Part shown: positions 1-10,594 of the stretch, one piece after another
Layout of the letters: the number at the start of each line of letters is the position of its first letter
Numbering within the stretch: the first letter of the stretch is position 1
Assembly (NCBI RefSeq): GCF_000784735.1
Contig: NZ_JSYG01000019.1
Span: forward strand, 186,001-250,000
Source: Dickeya undicola
Lineage (GTDB): Bacteria; Pseudomonadota; Gammaproteobacteria; Enterobacterales; Enterobacteriaceae
Length of the DNA stretch: 64,000 nucleotides
Reading direction: 5' to 3'
Notes under the pieces: model-generated
What the model saw: the letters and a program-made list of their open reading frames with translations, nothing else
Told to the model about the DNA's origin: nothing
Databases searched by the model: none
Translations under genes and position numbers: made by a program

Positions 1-90
1 TGGCGGTGGAACCGGTTTACCGGCCAGCAATGTGCAGCCGCTGATGAGCAGCGACAGTAAGGCACTCAGCAGTACTCGGTACAACGGCAT
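1..90 (-). CDS. bsmA: Lipoprotein N-terminus, probably BsmA (partial)
   Basis: Only the first 30 codons lie in the window; the gene runs off the left edge. They encode a lipoprotein signal peptide: a short basic start (MPLYR), a hydrophobic run, then a lipobox LISGC with the cysteine at residue 19, followed by a proline-rich stretch. The product should be a lipid-anchored periplasmic or outer-membrane protein. In E. coli the small lipoprotein gene bsmA (biofilm stress and motility, formerly yjfO) lies next to yjfP, and yjfP follows here after one chemoreceptor gene. The name rests on that context and on the general look of the signal peptide. The mature domain is not visible, so any other small lipoprotein is possible. 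Confidence 0.5.
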   Translation of the reverse strand, partial: MPLYRVLLSALLSLLISGCTLLAGKPVPPP

Positions 91-224
91 AACGCGTAAT
101 CGCCATGATGGGCGTGTCATCAGGTCCGGCTCTGGGTGGATGCTTCTGGATGGATATAGTGTAACCCCTTGAGACAAACAGGGATACCGCTGGCATGTAA
201 CGGGGGATAAACCGCCGAAGCGGA

Positions 225-247
225 CCTCTGCCGGTGGTCGGCAGAGG
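225..247 (-). terminator. Hairpin downstream of chemoreceptor gene
   Basis: An 8-bp perfect stem (CCTCTGCC / GGCAGAGG) with a 7-base loop lies 11 bases past the stop of the chemoreceptor gene read on the minus strand. No clear T-run follows, so termination is inferred only from its position. Confidence 0.4.
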
Positions 248-258
248 TGGCGTCACGA

Positions 259-2199
259 TTAGGGGTGGATGCGGAACACGCTGACCACATCACTCAGATG
301 ATGGCCTTTCTCGCGTAGGCCCTGCGCGGTATTTTCTGAGTTCTGCACCAGCGATGCGTTTTGGTTGATGGCCTGTCCAATCTGGTTGATAGCCACGTTA
401 ACCTGTTCAATGCCCAGCGACTGCTCGCGCGAGGCGATATCGATGTCGTTGACGATGGTACTGACCTGTTGGATGCGATGCAGCAGGTCGTCCATTACCG
501 AACGGGTTTTTTCCGAGAAACGGTAGCCGGTTTCGATTTGATGCAGCGACTCGGCAATCAGCGCTTCGATTTCCTTTACCGCCGAAGAGCTACGCTGGGC
601 CAGCGAGCGGACTTCGGCGGCAACCACGGCAAAGCCTTTGCCGTGCTCACCGGCGCGTGAGGCTTCTACCGCCGCGTTGAGCGCCAGAATATTGGTCTGG
701 AAGGCGATAGACTGAATGGTGGTGGTGATGTCAGCAATCTTCTGCGACGAGCGTTTGATTTCGCTCATGGTTTCTACCGAGTCCGTCACCGTGATGCTGC
801 CGTTTTGCGCGGCACTGGCGCTTTCCGCCGCCAGTCCTTTAGCGGCGGAAACGTTGTCGGCATTCTGTTTCACTGTTGAGGACAACTGTTCCATCGTCGC
901 TGAGGTTTCTTCCACACTGCTGGCCTGACGGGAAATCTGCTCGCTGATGTTGCCGCTATCTTCGGCCAGCGCGTCAGTACCGGCGGCGATCTCTTCCGCG
1001 GCGTCGCGCACCTGAGACACCAGGCGGGTCAGGCCGTGGCCCATACCATTGATAGCATCCACCAGTCGGCCGACTTCATCCTGGCTTTTTGTGGTCAACG
1101 TTGCTTGCAGGTTACCCGCCGCGAACTGTTCCGCCACCTTCACCACTTCATCCAGCGGGCGACTCAGCCAGCGGCGGGTAAGGTAGACAAAGAACACGGC
1201 AAACAGCACCACCAGCGCGATGCCGCCACCCAGAAACAGATTACGGATCGTGTTGATTTCCGCCAGCAGGCTGGCTTTGCTGATGGTGCCGACCACGACC
1301 CATTTCCACTGTGGCACGTTGTGATACACCATCACCTGGGTACGGTCATCACCGCTCAGGTTGTTGTCATCGTATACCAGCCTGCCATTGTCATTTTTCA
1401 GCACTTGTTGCAGCGTATCGCCAGACCAGTCCGGTTTTTTCCCGGTCTGTGTCGGGTGCACCAGGTAGGTTCCTGCCGTCGCACCTGACTTGCTGAGCGC
1501 GATAAAGTGGCCGGTATCACCAATACGTTTATCCAGAATGCGTTTTTGCATCTGGGCAAATTCTTTGCTGATATCAATCCCCACGAACAAAATGGCGATT
1601 ACGCTGCCACTGGCGTCGGTGACCGGTTTGTACTGGGTGATATATTGTTTGCCAAACAGTACGGCCAGGCCGCTGTAGGACTTGTTGCCGGAGATAGACG
1701 CGAACGCCGGGCTGGCGCGATCCAATTTGGTGCCGATGGCGCGTGAGCCGTCCTCCTTCTTCAGCGACGTGGTGACGCGCACGAAGTCATCGCCGTCACG
1801 CACAAAAATGGTAGAAATAGCGCCAGTACGGCTGAGAAAATCATCGGTGACAGCGGTGTTCATGTTAAGAACGGTATCACCGGATTTCAGGGTTGGTGCA
1901 GTCGTGCCGCTGATAGGCAGGCGCGCCTGATTATCCACGGTAAAACGAGAAGGAAGAAAGCTGGCAAACAGAGTGGTATAGCTGTCGACGCTGGCCTGTA
2001 GGCTCGTGTCGTACATAGCAATCATATCTGTAATACCTGTAACCTGACTTTCCATGTCATGCATTGTCAATGATTCCAGTTTCTCACCGGCCGAGCGCGT
2101 CAGGCTGAGGCTGAATGCGATAAACAGCACGGCCACGCTCAGGGAGGCGATAACTGAAAGTTTGACACCGAGGCTCCAGCGTCTAAAAGCAAGCTGCAT
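259..2199 (-). CDS. Methyl-accepting chemotaxis protein with periplasmic Cache domain
   Basis: This 646-residue receptor has an N-terminal membrane segment at about residues 10-31 and a large periplasmic sensor resembling a fused Cache_3/Cache_2 domain ([21 protein letters not shown]). A second membrane segment near residue 330 precedes a HAMP linker. The cytoplasmic signalling hairpin carries the highly conserved tip ([19 protein letters not shown]). It lacks a C-terminal NWETF-type pentapeptide, so it would rely on other receptors for CheR docking. The start at 2199 is preferred over an upstream TTG-type start at 2310: it gives the normal basic N-terminus, follows a purine-rich AAAGAGAAC, and leaves the sigma-28 promoter intact. 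It sits between the putative bsmA and yjfP, which are adjacent in E. coli, so it is an accessory insertion. The ligand is unknown; Cache receptors often bind small organic acids or amino acids. Confidence 0.9.
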   Translation of the reverse strand: MQLAFRRWSLGVKLSVIASLSVAVLFIAFSLSLTRSAGEKLESLTMHDMESQVTGITDMIAMYDTSLQASVDSYTTLFASFLPSRFTVDNQARLPISGTTAPTLKSGDTVLNMNTAVTDDFLSRTGAISTIFVRDGDDFVRVTTSLKKEDGSRAIGTKLDRASPAFASISGNKSYSGLAVLFGKQYITQYKPVTDASGSVIAILFVGIDISKEFAQMQKRILDKRIGDTGHFIALSKSGATAGTYLVHPTQTGKKPDWSGDTLQQVLKNDNGRLVYDDNNLSGDDRTQVMVYHNVPQWKWVVVGTISKASLLAEINTIRNLFLGGGIALVVLFAVFFVYLTRRWLSRPLDEVVKVAEQFAAGNLQATLTTKSQDEVGRLVDAINGMGHGLTRLVSQVRDAAEEIAAGTDALAEDSGNISEQISRQASSVEETSATMEQLSSTVKQNADNVSAAKGLAAESASAAQNGSITVTDSVETMSEIKRSSQKIADITTTIQSIAFQTNILALNAAVEASRAGEHGKGFAVVAAEVRSLAQRSSSAVKEIEALIAESLHQIETGYRFSEKTRSVMDDLLHRIQQVSTIVNDIDIASREQSLGIEQVNVAINQIGQAINQNASLVQNSENTAQGLREKGHHLSDVVSVFRIHP

Positions 2200-2243
2200 G
2201 ATAGTTCTCTTTATTGTGGGGATGGATGGGTTACTTAATGCCG

Positions 2244-2270
2244 TTAACGGCAAAAAAGTGCGAAATTTTA
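2244..2270 (-). promoter_or_regulatory. Sigma-28 (FliA) promoter of the Cache chemoreceptor gene
   Basis: On the minus strand TAAAATTT is followed by 11 bases and GCCGTTAA. The enterobacterial FliA consensus is TAAAGTTT-N11-GCCGATAA, so each box matches 7 of 8 bases at the exact spacing. The -10 box lies about 45 bases upstream of the chosen start codon. This marks the receptor as a late (class 3) flagellar gene. Confidence 0.8.
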
Positions 2271-2424
2271 CACTAACTGGTGCTTTTGTAACTAATTTGA
2301 TCAAGATCATTGCGATCTGTTTTTCTGTGTGTCGACTAGTTGTTAATGGTTAAATGATATACAGCATAATTGTAGGTGTTTTTTACGGTTTTACCTGTTG
2401 ATCAACGAAGGAAGGAAGACGGTG

Positions 2425-3174
2425 ATGATCGAAATGGGCAATGAGAATATTTCAGGCATAGAGGTGTTACATGCCTTTCCATCTGGCAGCAGAACGAGGC
2501 CGCTACCCACCATTTTCTTCTTTCATGGTTATACCTCGTCAAAGGAAGTCTACGCGTATTTCCCCTATGCGTTGGCGAAGGCTGGGTTTCGCGTTATCGC
2601 GCCGGATGCGTTGATGCATGGCGCACGCTTTGACGGCGATGAAGCGCGTCGCTGGCGCTGTTTTTGGGATATTTTTCTGAGTAATGTCAGAGAGCTGCCA
2701 CACCATCTGGACTGGTGCCGTGAACAAGGGCTGATTGACGGGGATCGGGTCGGGATTTGTGGCGCATCAATGGGGGGAATGACCGCATTGGCTGCGATGA
2801 CACAATACCCCTGGCTACGAGCTGTGGCCTGTTTTATGGGCTCCGGATACTTTTCATCGCTGTCGCAGACGCTGTTTCCGCCGGTCGCGCCGGAAGAACC
2901 TGAAGCGCAAGCACAGCTACAGGCGCTGGCTGATCGCGTCGCACCCTTTGATGTGCAGCATCAACTGGACAAGATTTCCGACCGGCCGCTGCTGCTCTGG
3001 CACGGCCTGGCGGATGAACTGGTGCCAGCCCAGGAAAGCGTGCGATTGCACCGGGAGTTAACCGCTCGCGACGCTCATCAGCACCTGACTTACCTGACCG
3101 AGGCCGGTATTGGTCACAAGATCACCCCGACTGCCCTACAGGCTGGCGCGGACTTTTTCTCGCGTTCTCTCTGA
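2425..3174 (+). CDS. yjfP: YjfP-type alpha/beta-hydrolase (carboxylesterase)
   Basis: The 249-residue product is a serine hydrolase of the dienelactone-hydrolase-like alpha/beta fold. Visible motifs are the oxyanion region FFFHGYTSS, the nucleophile elbow GASMGG, a late Asp in WHGLADELVP and the catalytic His in GIGHKITP. It aligns along its whole length with E. coli YjfP, an esterase active on short acyl esters whose physiological substrate is unknown. ATG 2425 is chosen because it matches the E. coli N-terminus (MIE) and lies 7-10 bases after GGAAGGAAG. An in-frame TTG at 2398 would place the ribosome binding site inside the gene. It is transcribed away from the chemoreceptor gene and precedes the rpsF operon, as in E. 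coli apart from the ula genes. Confidence 0.88.
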   Translation: MIEMGNENISGIEVLHAFPSGSRTRPLPTIFFFHGYTSSKEVYAYFPYALAKAGFRVIAPDALMHGARFDGDEARRWRCFWDIFLSNVRELPHHLDWCREQGLIDGDRVGICGASMGGMTALAAMTQYPWLRAVACFMGSGYFSSLSQTLFPPVAPEEPEAQAQLQALADRVAPFDVQHQLDKISDRPLLLWHGLADELVPAQESVRLHRELTARDAHQHLTYLTEAGIGHKITPTALQAGADFFSRSL

Positions 3175-3251
3175 TTTACCCGTTTCTGGCCCGTCAATGA
3201 CGGGCTATTTCTCAGGCCCAGTTCCTTCATGATCAAAATCAGCGATACGGC

Positions 3252-3280
3252 TTGTTTTCCCATGAGGTGCTCATTATAAT
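3252..3280 (+). promoter_or_regulatory. Sigma-70 promoter of the rpsF operon
   Basis: TTGTTT is separated by 17 bases from a perfect TATAAT. It lies about 100 bases before rpsF, leaving room for an untranslated leader. No other good promoter is seen between yjfP and rpsF. Confidence 0.7.
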
Positions 3281-3296
3281 TACGCGTCATTTTTTT

Positions 3297-3774
<478 letters not shown>

Positions 3775-3782
3775 TTGTTGTG

Positions 3783-4332
<550 letters not shown>

Positions 4333-4361
4333 TCGGCCACTGTCCATTAACGAGACTTTGA

Positions 4362-4823
<462 letters not shown>

Positions 4824-4850
4824 TTTTTACTTCGCTTCACCGCAACGCGT

Positions 4851-4877
4851 AAAACGCTGGCCTTGTGCCAGCGTTTT
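4851..4877 (+). terminator. Rho-independent terminator of the rpsF-rplI operon
   Basis: A perfect 11-bp stem AAAACGCTGGC / GCCAGCGTTTT closes a 5-base loop 28 bases after the rplI stop. The stem itself ends in A/T runs, so it could act in both directions. Confidence 0.88.
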
Positions 4878-4939
4878 GCATTGGTAAATAGGTTAAAGAG
4901 GCCTATCATCAACGTGTGTATCACTGAACGATATGCGAG

Positions 4940-5314
4940 ATGAGCGAACTGGTCCAATTGATGCGTGTCTATGATGCGCACCCTCCTTTTTCTTCTCCCT
5001 CGTTTTTGGTCGATCGGCTGTGGCCGCGTGGCATTGCCAAAATCCGTCTGCCCGATGTCGTCTGGCTTAAAGACGTAGCACCAAGCCATGAATTACGGCG
5101 TTGGTTTCACGCTAATCCAGTGCAATGGGAAACATTCGTCGGGATGTACCGTGCGGAGCTGAGTCAGCATACTGCGTGGCAGCCTCTGGCGGCATTATTG
5201 CATCAGTCGCAGCCGATAACCCTGCTATATGGCAGCCGGGATACGGAGTGGAATCATGCGGTGGTGTTGCGTGATTTCTTGATAGAGCAGGCGGAACTCA
5301 GCGAACGCGAATGA
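4940..5314 (+). CDS. DUF488 family protein
   Basis: The 124-residue product belongs to the DUF488 (YeaO-like) family: VDRLWPRGIAK near the N-terminus, WLKDVAPSHELRRWF in the centre and ITLLYGSRDTEWNHAVVLRDFL at the end. The WPRG motif and the C-terminal Leu-rich helix are family hallmarks. No biochemical role is established for this family to my knowledge. The gene follows the rplI terminator and converges on ytfB; the last 17 bases of both genes overlap. The ribosome binding site is weak (GCGAG), so translation is probably low. Confidence 0.85.
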   Translation: MSELVQLMRVYDAHPPFSSPSFLVDRLWPRGIAKIRLPDVVWLKDVAPSHELRRWFHANPVQWETFVGMYRAELSQHTAWQPLAALLHQSQPITLLYGSRDTEWNHAVVLRDFLIEQAELSERE

Positions 5315-6005
5315 AGGAACCGTCCTGCTGGCGAACAAACTGCACCTGCTGACCGTCTTGGGTGTCAAGCTCAAGCTGGCTCACCATTCCTTGCGCGTTC
5401 AACTGTAGCCGGACTTTCTGCCCGGCCCGCAGGTTGCTGAGCGGCTTGCTTTGCCCTTCCACCTGCGCCATGGCGAAGACATCGTTGACAGGAAGATTGT
5501 TGTCGCGAAATAGCTGGGCCAGCGTCTGGCCGGAGGCGATCTGATAGGATTGCCAGTTGGCATCAGGCGTCGCGGGGCGCGGTGTCTGACTGGCGGTGAC
5601 GGTCGGATCGACCAATTGCGCCTGTATCGGCGCAGTTTGAGAAGTGAGTGGCACATCCACCTGTCTGGACGGTGCAGTCGCTGGGGGAGACACCGGCCAC
5701 AGCAGCACCAGCAACAGTAAGCACAGCAAAATCAGAATACAACGACGGTGAAAATAGGGCAGCGGTTCCATCCAGCTGAAATCATCCGGCAGATGCCAAA
5801 GCGTTCGCAGCCAGGGTTGCGGCTTGCGATGCTTGCGGCGTGGCACGGGGGCCGGGTTAACCGCCTCCGCCTCGTCTGCGCTTTCTTCCGGTTCACCGGG
5901 AATGCCCTTGCGTTGACGCCATTGAGCCAGCCAGTTCTGGCAGGATTGCCATAGCGTCAGGTGATTCCAGGTGGATTGCTTTCTCCTGGGCGCGATTCTG
6001 CCCAT
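5298..6005 (-). CDS. ytfB: YtfB/OapA family cell-envelope protein
   Basis: The 235-residue protein has a basic and proline-rich cytoplasmic part (residues 1-85) and one membrane segment at about residues 88-105 (ILILLCLLLLVLLW). A proline/threonine-rich linker leads to a C-terminal OapA domain (YQIASGQTLAQLFRDNNLP) resembling LysM. E. coli YtfB is a cell-division-associated protein that binds glycan at the division site, and Haemophilus OapA affects colony opacity. ATG 6005 follows AGAGAGGTC; the upstream in-frame ATG at 6047 is rejected because it would embed this site. It lies beside fklB as in E. coli, divergently transcribed. Confidence 0.88.
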   Translation of the reverse strand: MGRIAPRRKQSTWNHLTLWQSCQNWLAQWRQRKGIPGEPEESADEAEAVNPAPVPRRKHRKPQPWLRTLWHLPDDFSWMEPLPYFHRRCILILLCLLLLVLLWPVSPPATAPSRQVDVPLTSQTAPIQAQLVDPTVTASQTPRPATPDANWQSYQIASGQTLAQLFRDNNLPVNDVFAMAQVEGQSKPLSNLRAGQKVRLQLNAQGMVSQLELDTQDGQQVQFVRQQDGSFIRVR

Positions 6006-6231
6006 GGTGACCTCTCTTAGAACCGTATAAAGGTGAAAACAACCCAATTATATCGGTAATCAAGGACAGATAACCAGTTAAGGTCATCACCATGAGGTAT
6101 AGCCGCCGCAAACATGAGCGGTTTAACCTCGTATTGGTTGGCAAGAGGGGGGGATCGCGACAGAACGTTTTACCCTCAACCGACTCACTGCTATGCTGCG
6201 CTTTCGTATTTTACAGATTAAAGGAACATTC

Positions 6232-6852
6232 ATGACAACGCCTTCTTATGACAGCGTCGAAGCGCAGGCAAGCTACGGCATTGGCTTGCAGATTGGTCAA
6301 CAACTGCAGGAATCCGGTCTGGAGGGGTTGCTCCCCGATGCGCTGGTAGCGGGTCTGTGCGATGCGCTGGCAGGAAAAGCGCCTGTAGTGCCGGTTGATG
6401 TGGTACATCGCGCGTTGCGTGAAGTGCATGAGCGGGCGGATGGGGTGCGTCGTGAGCGTCAGCGTGAGCAGGCAGCGGAAGGCCAGCGCTTTCTGGAAGC
6501 TAACGCCAGCAAAGACGGCGTGAGCAGCACCGAAACGGGCCTGCAGTTCCGTGTACTGACTCAGGGCGAAGGTGCGATCCCGGCGCGTCAGGATCGGGTG
6601 CGGGTTCACTACACCGGTCGCCTGATTGACGGCACCGTGTTCGACAGCTCTGTACAGCGTGGCCAGCCAGCGGAGTTTCCGGTTAGCGGCGTAATTCCAG
6701 GGTGGATCGAAGCACTGACGCTGATGCCGGTTGGTTCGAAGTGGGAACTCTATATTCCTCAGAACCTGGCGTATGGTGAGCGTGGCGCGGGTGCGTCCAT
6801 CCCGCCATTCAGCACGCTGATTTTTGAAGTGGAACTGCTGGAAATCCTGTAA
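6232..6852 (+). CDS. fklB: FKBP-type peptidyl-prolyl cis-trans isomerase FklB (FKBP22)
   Basis: The 206-residue product has the same length and almost the same ends as E. coli FklB ([24 protein letters not shown]). Residues 1-110 form the helical dimerisation domain, and residues about 120-206 the FKBP fold with [18 protein letters not shown] and the active-site region [16 protein letters not shown]. It catalyses proline isomerisation. It lacks a signal peptide, so the cytoplasm is the expected location. The start follows AAAGGAACATTC; the earlier ATG at 6193 is rejected by homology. Confidence 0.96.
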   Translation: MTTPSYDSVEAQASYGIGLQIGQQLQESGLEGLLPDALVAGLCDALAGKAPVVPVDVVHRALREVHERADGVRRERQREQAAEGQRFLEANASKDGVSSTETGLQFRVLTQGEGAIPARQDRVRVHYTGRLIDGTVFDSSVQRGQPAEFPVSGVIPGWIEALTLMPVGSKWELYIPQNLAYGERGAGASIPPFSTLIFEVELLEIL

Positions 6853-6860
6853 GTTTCTCT

Positions 6861-6882
6861 GCCGGGTACGTCGTGACCCGGC
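6861..6882 (+). terminator. Terminator of fklB
   Basis: The 7-bp stem GCCGGGT / ACCCGGC with an 8-base loop lies 8 bases past the fklB stop and is followed by ATATTTTCTGTTTTT. Confidence 0.75.
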
Positions 6883-7146
6883 ATATTTTCTGTTTTTCTA
6901 TCATGGTATTAGCTGCCATAGCCTCATCGTTTTTATCCCACTGATTCCGTGCTGTGTAACCAGCCGATACACCTCGTAACGGCAGCCTGACGATAGCTTC
7001 GGCTATGCTGACGTCAAGAGGCGGCACCCACCCTGAATTGCTTTCCTAAAGGTATTAATATTTAGCCATTTTCTGATAGCGGCTAATTGCGGTGCGCCGT
7101 ATAAGTGAGTCATCCGCCGCATCGCGGTGAAGCAGAGGTCAGCATT

Positions 7147-7506
7147 ATGATTAAGCCACTTTTATTGGGTGCCATTATGACGGGTGTGCTGTTGTCGGCG
7201 ATGCCCGCCGCACAGGCCGACAGCCTGAGTCTGGCGCTGCCGGGTGTGTATCTTCACATCGGTGATCGTGACGATCGTGGCTATTACTGGGACGGTAATC
7301 GTTGGTGCGATCCCGACAGCTGGTATGAGCGTCGGCACCATCATGCCCGCCAGGTTTATTACTACGCACCACCACCGCCGCCGCCACGTGTTGTGGTGAT
7401 TGAACGCCCGCAACCGGTTTATGTTGTCCCTGCCGGGCCACGCGGTCCGGGGCCTGGCCCAGGATGGGGCGGCTGGGGCCATCATGGCGGTGGCCCGCGC
7501 TGGTAA
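7147..7506 (+). CDS. DUF2502 secreted protein, YpeC-like
   Basis: The 119-residue product starts with a signal peptide (MIKPLLLGAIMTGVLLSAMPAAQA, cleavage after about residue 24). A DUF2502 core follows (LPGVYLHIGDRDDRGYYWDGNRW), as in E. coli YpeC. The tail is unusual: histidine/arginine-rich, then a run of seven prolines and a glycine/proline/tryptophan-rich end (GPGPGWGGWGHHGGG). It is therefore a small periplasmic or secreted low-complexity protein. Function unknown; histidine clusters could bind metal, which is inference only. ATG 7147 follows GCAGAGGTCAGC. It is flanked by its own terminator and is monocistronic. Confidence 0.82.
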   Translation: MIKPLLLGAIMTGVLLSAMPAAQADSLSLALPGVYLHIGDRDDRGYYWDGNRWCDPDSWYERRHHHARQVYYYAPPPPPPRVVVIERPQPVYVVPAGPRGPGPGPGWGGWGHHGGGPRW

Positions 7507-7532
7507 GCCGGGCGGCCGATAACGAAAAGACC

Positions 7533-7562
7533 AAAACCGCGCTAAAATGGCGCGGTTTTTTT
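7533..7562 (+). terminator. Terminator of the DUF2502 gene
   Basis: A perfect 10-bp stem AAAACCGCGC / GCGCGGTTTT with a 7-base loop runs directly into a T-run. Confidence 0.9.
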
Positions 7563-7610
7563 GTGGCTGTAGGTACGGTGTGATCGAGAGGCGCTGACGA
7601 ATAATGCCAA

Positions 7611-8276
7611 TTACTCGCCCCGTAGTGCCCGTGGAAATAGCTGATTGTTTTCCAGATGGATGTGCTCCATCAGGTCGTCGATAAACTCGTTGATGCCAGT
7701 ATACAGTGCTCGCCAGGTAGTGCAGGCATTGGCGGGTGGGGTAACGTCGTTGGTGATGGTTTTGACTACTTCCAGTTGCTGACCGGCGTCATCATGTTCA
7801 TGTTCCATTACCGAAATCGGTCCGCTGGCTTGTGCCCCCATACCGGACTGAATCATCGGGAACAGGATCCGTTCCTCTTTCATCATGTGCTGCGCCAGAT
7901 CGTCGTGAATCAGCATCAGTTGATGGGTCAGCCCATGCGGGCAGGCCGGTTTGTCGTGGTGCACGCGCTCCACTTTTTCGGCCATACGGATCAGTTCCGG
8001 CAACTGTTCACGGTGACGGTCGTGGAAACGGCTGATGATGTGTTGGATCATCTCGCTCAGCGAGGCCTGCTGCCAGTCTTTTTCCGTTGACGGCTGCGCC
8101 GCCAGATCGGCCAGACGCGATTCCAGTATCTCAATATCCAGCGCCTGTTTGCTGGCGGCGCGTAGCAGCGTCTGTTTGCCGCCACAGCAGAAATCGAGAT
8201 TGAATTCACGAAACAGCGCGGTAGCGCGAGGGATGGTGATGGCCAGTTCGCCTAATGATTGGTCGCGATAATGCAT
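7611..8276 (-). CDS. ytfE: Iron-sulfur cluster repair di-iron protein YtfE (RIC)
   Basis: This 221-residue protein belongs to the RIC family, which repairs Fe-S clusters after nitrosative or oxidative damage in the cytoplasm. The N-terminal ScdA domain carries the vicinal cysteines C30-C31 (LDFCCGG). The C-terminal hemerythrin-like bundle has the iron-ligand histidines in [31 protein letters not shown] and [10 protein letters not shown]. Length is normal for the family. An NsrR-type palindrome lies 30 bases upstream, so expression should rise under nitric oxide. It stands alone between the DUF2502 gene and cpdB. Confidence 0.96.
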   Translation of the reverse strand: MHYRDQSLGELAITIPRATALFREFNLDFCCGGKQTLLRAASKQALDIEILESRLADLAAQPSTEKDWQQASLSEMIQHIISRFHDRHREQLPELIRMAEKVERVHHDKPACPHGLTHQLMLIHDDLAQHMMKEERILFPMIQSGMGAQASGPISVMEHEHDDAGQQLEVVKTITNDVTPPANACTTWRALYTGINEFIDDLMEHIHLENNQLFPRALRGE

Positions 8277-8305
8277 GATGGGTCCCCCCGGACGGTGTAA
8301 TTAAT

Positions 8306-8328
8306 AAAGTGTATTTTAAATGCATCTT
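8306..8328 (-). promoter_or_regulatory. NsrR operator upstream of ytfE
   Basis: Read toward ytfE, AAGATGCATTT is followed by one base and AAATACACTTT. The NsrR consensus is an 11-1-11 inverted repeat, AAGATGCNTTT-N-AAANRCATCTT. The left half matches perfectly and the right half differs at two positions. It sits 30 bases before the ytfE start. NsrR is the nitric-oxide-sensing Fe-S repressor that controls ytfE in E. coli. Confidence 0.85.
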
Positions 8329-8374
8329 TTAAAATTAGCTATCCCTCAAAAGGATTACGGTGGGGAATGCGGGG

Positions 8375-8403
8375 AAAAAAAAACCGCGCCGGTAGCGCGG
8401 TTT
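8375..8403 (-). terminator. Terminator of cpdB
   Basis: On the minus strand AAACCGCGC, a short loop and GCGCGGTTT are followed by a run of T residues, 8 bases after the cpdB stop. Confidence 0.88.
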
Positions 8404-8410
8404 GACAGGG

Positions 8411-10360
8411 TTACTGTTTTTGCAGGTCCAGACGGTAGACGGCAAAGCCGATGTCGTCGTTACCTACCAGCGTTAGCGGGTACTGCGATTTTTCCTTGAT
8501 GAACGCCGCTGCTTTCGGCGACGGCGATGTTTCCACTCGGATATCCAGCGGGGTATCGCTGACTATTTTTGCCAGACGCCAGTTATTGTCAGCAGCCGGT
8601 TTTACCTCGCCGACTTTTTTCGTTTCGGCGCTGATATAGGCGGCCAGTACCGCGCGGTTTTCATCCGGTGAGGCGAACGCGACCTGTTTTTCGCCGGTGC
8701 CAGCGAATTTCTCGCCGTAGGCGCGGTAGTTGTTGGTGGCGATCAGGAACGTGGCCTGCGGATCGATGGGTTTGCCTTTGAAGGTGAGATCCTTGATGCG
8801 ATGCGCGCTGCCGTTGATTAACTGGCACTCGCCGTCGTAGCGGGCGGGCTGGGTGACGTCGATCTGATAGTTCACGCCGTCAATAACGTCAAAGTTGTAG
8901 GTGCGAAAGCCTTCCCAGTTGATGAGCGACTGCGGCTCGCGCTTGTGCACGTCAATCTGGTTGAACTGACCGGCGGAGCATTCCAGCCATTCCCGTACCT
9001 GCTCGCCTTTCACTTTCACCACCACCAGTGTGTTGGGGTAAAGATAGAGGTCGGCAGCGTTACGGAAGGTCAACTGGCCTTTTTCCACTTCCACGTAGCT
9101 GGCCGGGTCGTTCTTGCGACCGCCCGCTTTGAACGGCGCTGCTGCCGACAGTACCGGCAGTTCCGCCAAATCCGGGTCGCCCTGAATAAAATGCTCGACG
9201 TAGGCTGTCTGCGCGTTGTTGACGATCTGCACCGTTGGGTCGTCCTGAATCAGCGACAGGTAGCTGTACATGTTGTCGGAAGCTTTGCCGATCGGCTTAC
9301 TGACGAACTCGCGGGTTTTCTGGTGGGCGTCCGACAGCACGTTGACCAGTTGCGGGTCTTCCGCCGCCAGCGATTTCTTCTGCGCTTTGTCGTAAATCGG
9401 GCGGGCTTCCGCCTTGCCTTCGGTCACTTTCCACTGGCCGTTGTCGTTGTTCAGTACCAGATCCACCACACCGAGATGGTCACCCCACTGGCCGGGCATC
9501 ACGGCAGGTACGCCGTTCAGCGTGCCTTTTGTGATATCGGCACCTTTGATGCTGACGAAATCCTTACTCGGGAATACCGCGTGGGCGTGGCCGAACATAA
9601 TGGCGTCAATACCGGGAATTTGGCTTAAGTAGTAGACCGAGTTTTCCGCCATCGCTTTGTACGGTTCTGCTGACAGGCCGGAATGCGGTATAGCAATCAC
9701 CACGTCAGCGCCCTGTTTGCGCAGTTCCGGCACCCATTTTTTCGCGGTTTCGGTAATATCCGCGACCGTAACTTTGCCGCTCAGGTTAGCTTTGTCCCAC
9801 ACCATGATTTGCGGCGGCACGAAGCCGATATAACCGATGCGCAGCTCGTGGGATGTGCCGTCACGGTCTTTCACCGTTTTCTTTTCGATCAGATAAGGGG
9901 TAAACAGCGGTTTGCCGGTTTTCGCATCCAGCACGTTGGCGTTGATATACGGAAAATGGGCACCGGCCAGCGCGTTGTGCAGGTAATCCAGCCCGTAGTT
10001 GAATTCGTGGTTACCGATATTGCCGACCGCATAATCCAGCGTGTTCATCGCCAGATAGACCGGGTGAACCTCACCTTTCTTCAACCCTTTGGCGGCGGCG
10101 TAGTCGCCCAGCGGGCTGCCCTGAATAATGTCGCCATTGTCCACCAGCACGCTGTTGACGGCTTGCTGACGGGCAGCTTGAATCAGGCTGGCGGTACGGA
10201 CCAGTCCGAATTTATCCGTTGGACTGTCTTTATAGTAGTCATAGTCCATCATATTGCTGTGAAGATCGGTGGTTTCCAGCACCCGTAAATCGACAGTGGC
10301 TGCCTGAGTGACGTTAGCGATGGTTATCGCGAGCAGGCTCAGCACCAGCTTATGCTTCAT
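8411..10360 (-). CDS. cpdB: Periplasmic 2',3'-cyclic-nucleotide 2'-phosphodiesterase / 3'-nucleotidase
   Basis: CpdB hydrolyses 2',3'-cyclic nucleotides and 3'-nucleotides in the periplasm so that nucleosides and phosphate can be taken up. The 649-residue precursor has a signal peptide ending near A20 (NVTQA). The N-terminal metallophosphatase domain shows the metal motifs [27 protein letters not shown] and MFGHAHAVF. The C-terminal 5'-nucleotidase domain binds substrate ([11 protein letters not shown]). Length fits the E. coli enzyme. It is divergent from cysQ, as in E. coli, with about 230 bases of shared upstream DNA where I see no clear operator. Confidence 0.96.
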   Translation of the reverse strand: MKHKLVLSLLAITIANVTQAATVDLRVLETTDLHSNMMDYDYYKDSPTDKFGLVRTASLIQAARQQAVNSVLVDNGDIIQGSPLGDYAAAKGLKKGEVHPVYLAMNTLDYAVGNIGNHEFNYGLDYLHNALAGAHFPYINANVLDAKTGKPLFTPYLIEKKTVKDRDGTSHELRIGYIGFVPPQIMVWDKANLSGKVTVADITETAKKWVPELRKQGADVVIAIPHSGLSAEPYKAMAENSVYYLSQIPGIDAIMFGHAHAVFPSKDFVSIKGADITKGTLNGVPAVMPGQWGDHLGVVDLVLNNDNGQWKVTEGKAEARPIYDKAQKKSLAAEDPQLVNVLSDAHQKTREFVSKPIGKASDNMYSYLSLIQDDPTVQIVNNAQTAYVEHFIQGDPDLAELPVLSAAAPFKAGGRKNDPASYVEVEKGQLTFRNAADLYLYPNTLVVVKVKGEQVREWLECSAGQFNQIDVHKREPQSLINWEGFRTYNFDVIDGVNYQIDVTQPARYDGECQLINGSAHRIKDLTFKGKPIDPQATFLIATNNYRAYGEKFAGTGEKQVAFASPDENRAVLAAYISAETKKVGEVKPAADNNWRLAKIVSDTPLDIRVETSPSPKAAAFIKEKSQYPLTLVGNDDIGFAVYRLDLQKQ

Positions 10361-10594
10361 AAAGGTCGCTCCTGTGACGAGGTATTAATATGGCAACGCC
10401 TGCGCAGTCGGGCGGTTGTCCAACAATGGCGGCGCGGCCAGAATGTGTATCGCAGATTTTGATGAATATCGTGTTAAATATCAGCCTAAATCGTGAAGCA
10501 TGACATAGAATTCCGGGGCTGCCATAAAAATGGCTCGGTGCGTGCGCTGTTACAGCACCTGACACATGGCCTGTACGTATAATGAGGTGAAACG

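Noticed and set aside
8945-9628. 227-codon open frame antisense to cpdB, and many other long antisense frames (for example in glnE, barA, relA, pyrG)
   Set aside because: They mirror the codon structure of well-supported genes, show no homology or ribosome binding site, and have His/Gln/Arg-rich translations typical of shadow frames.
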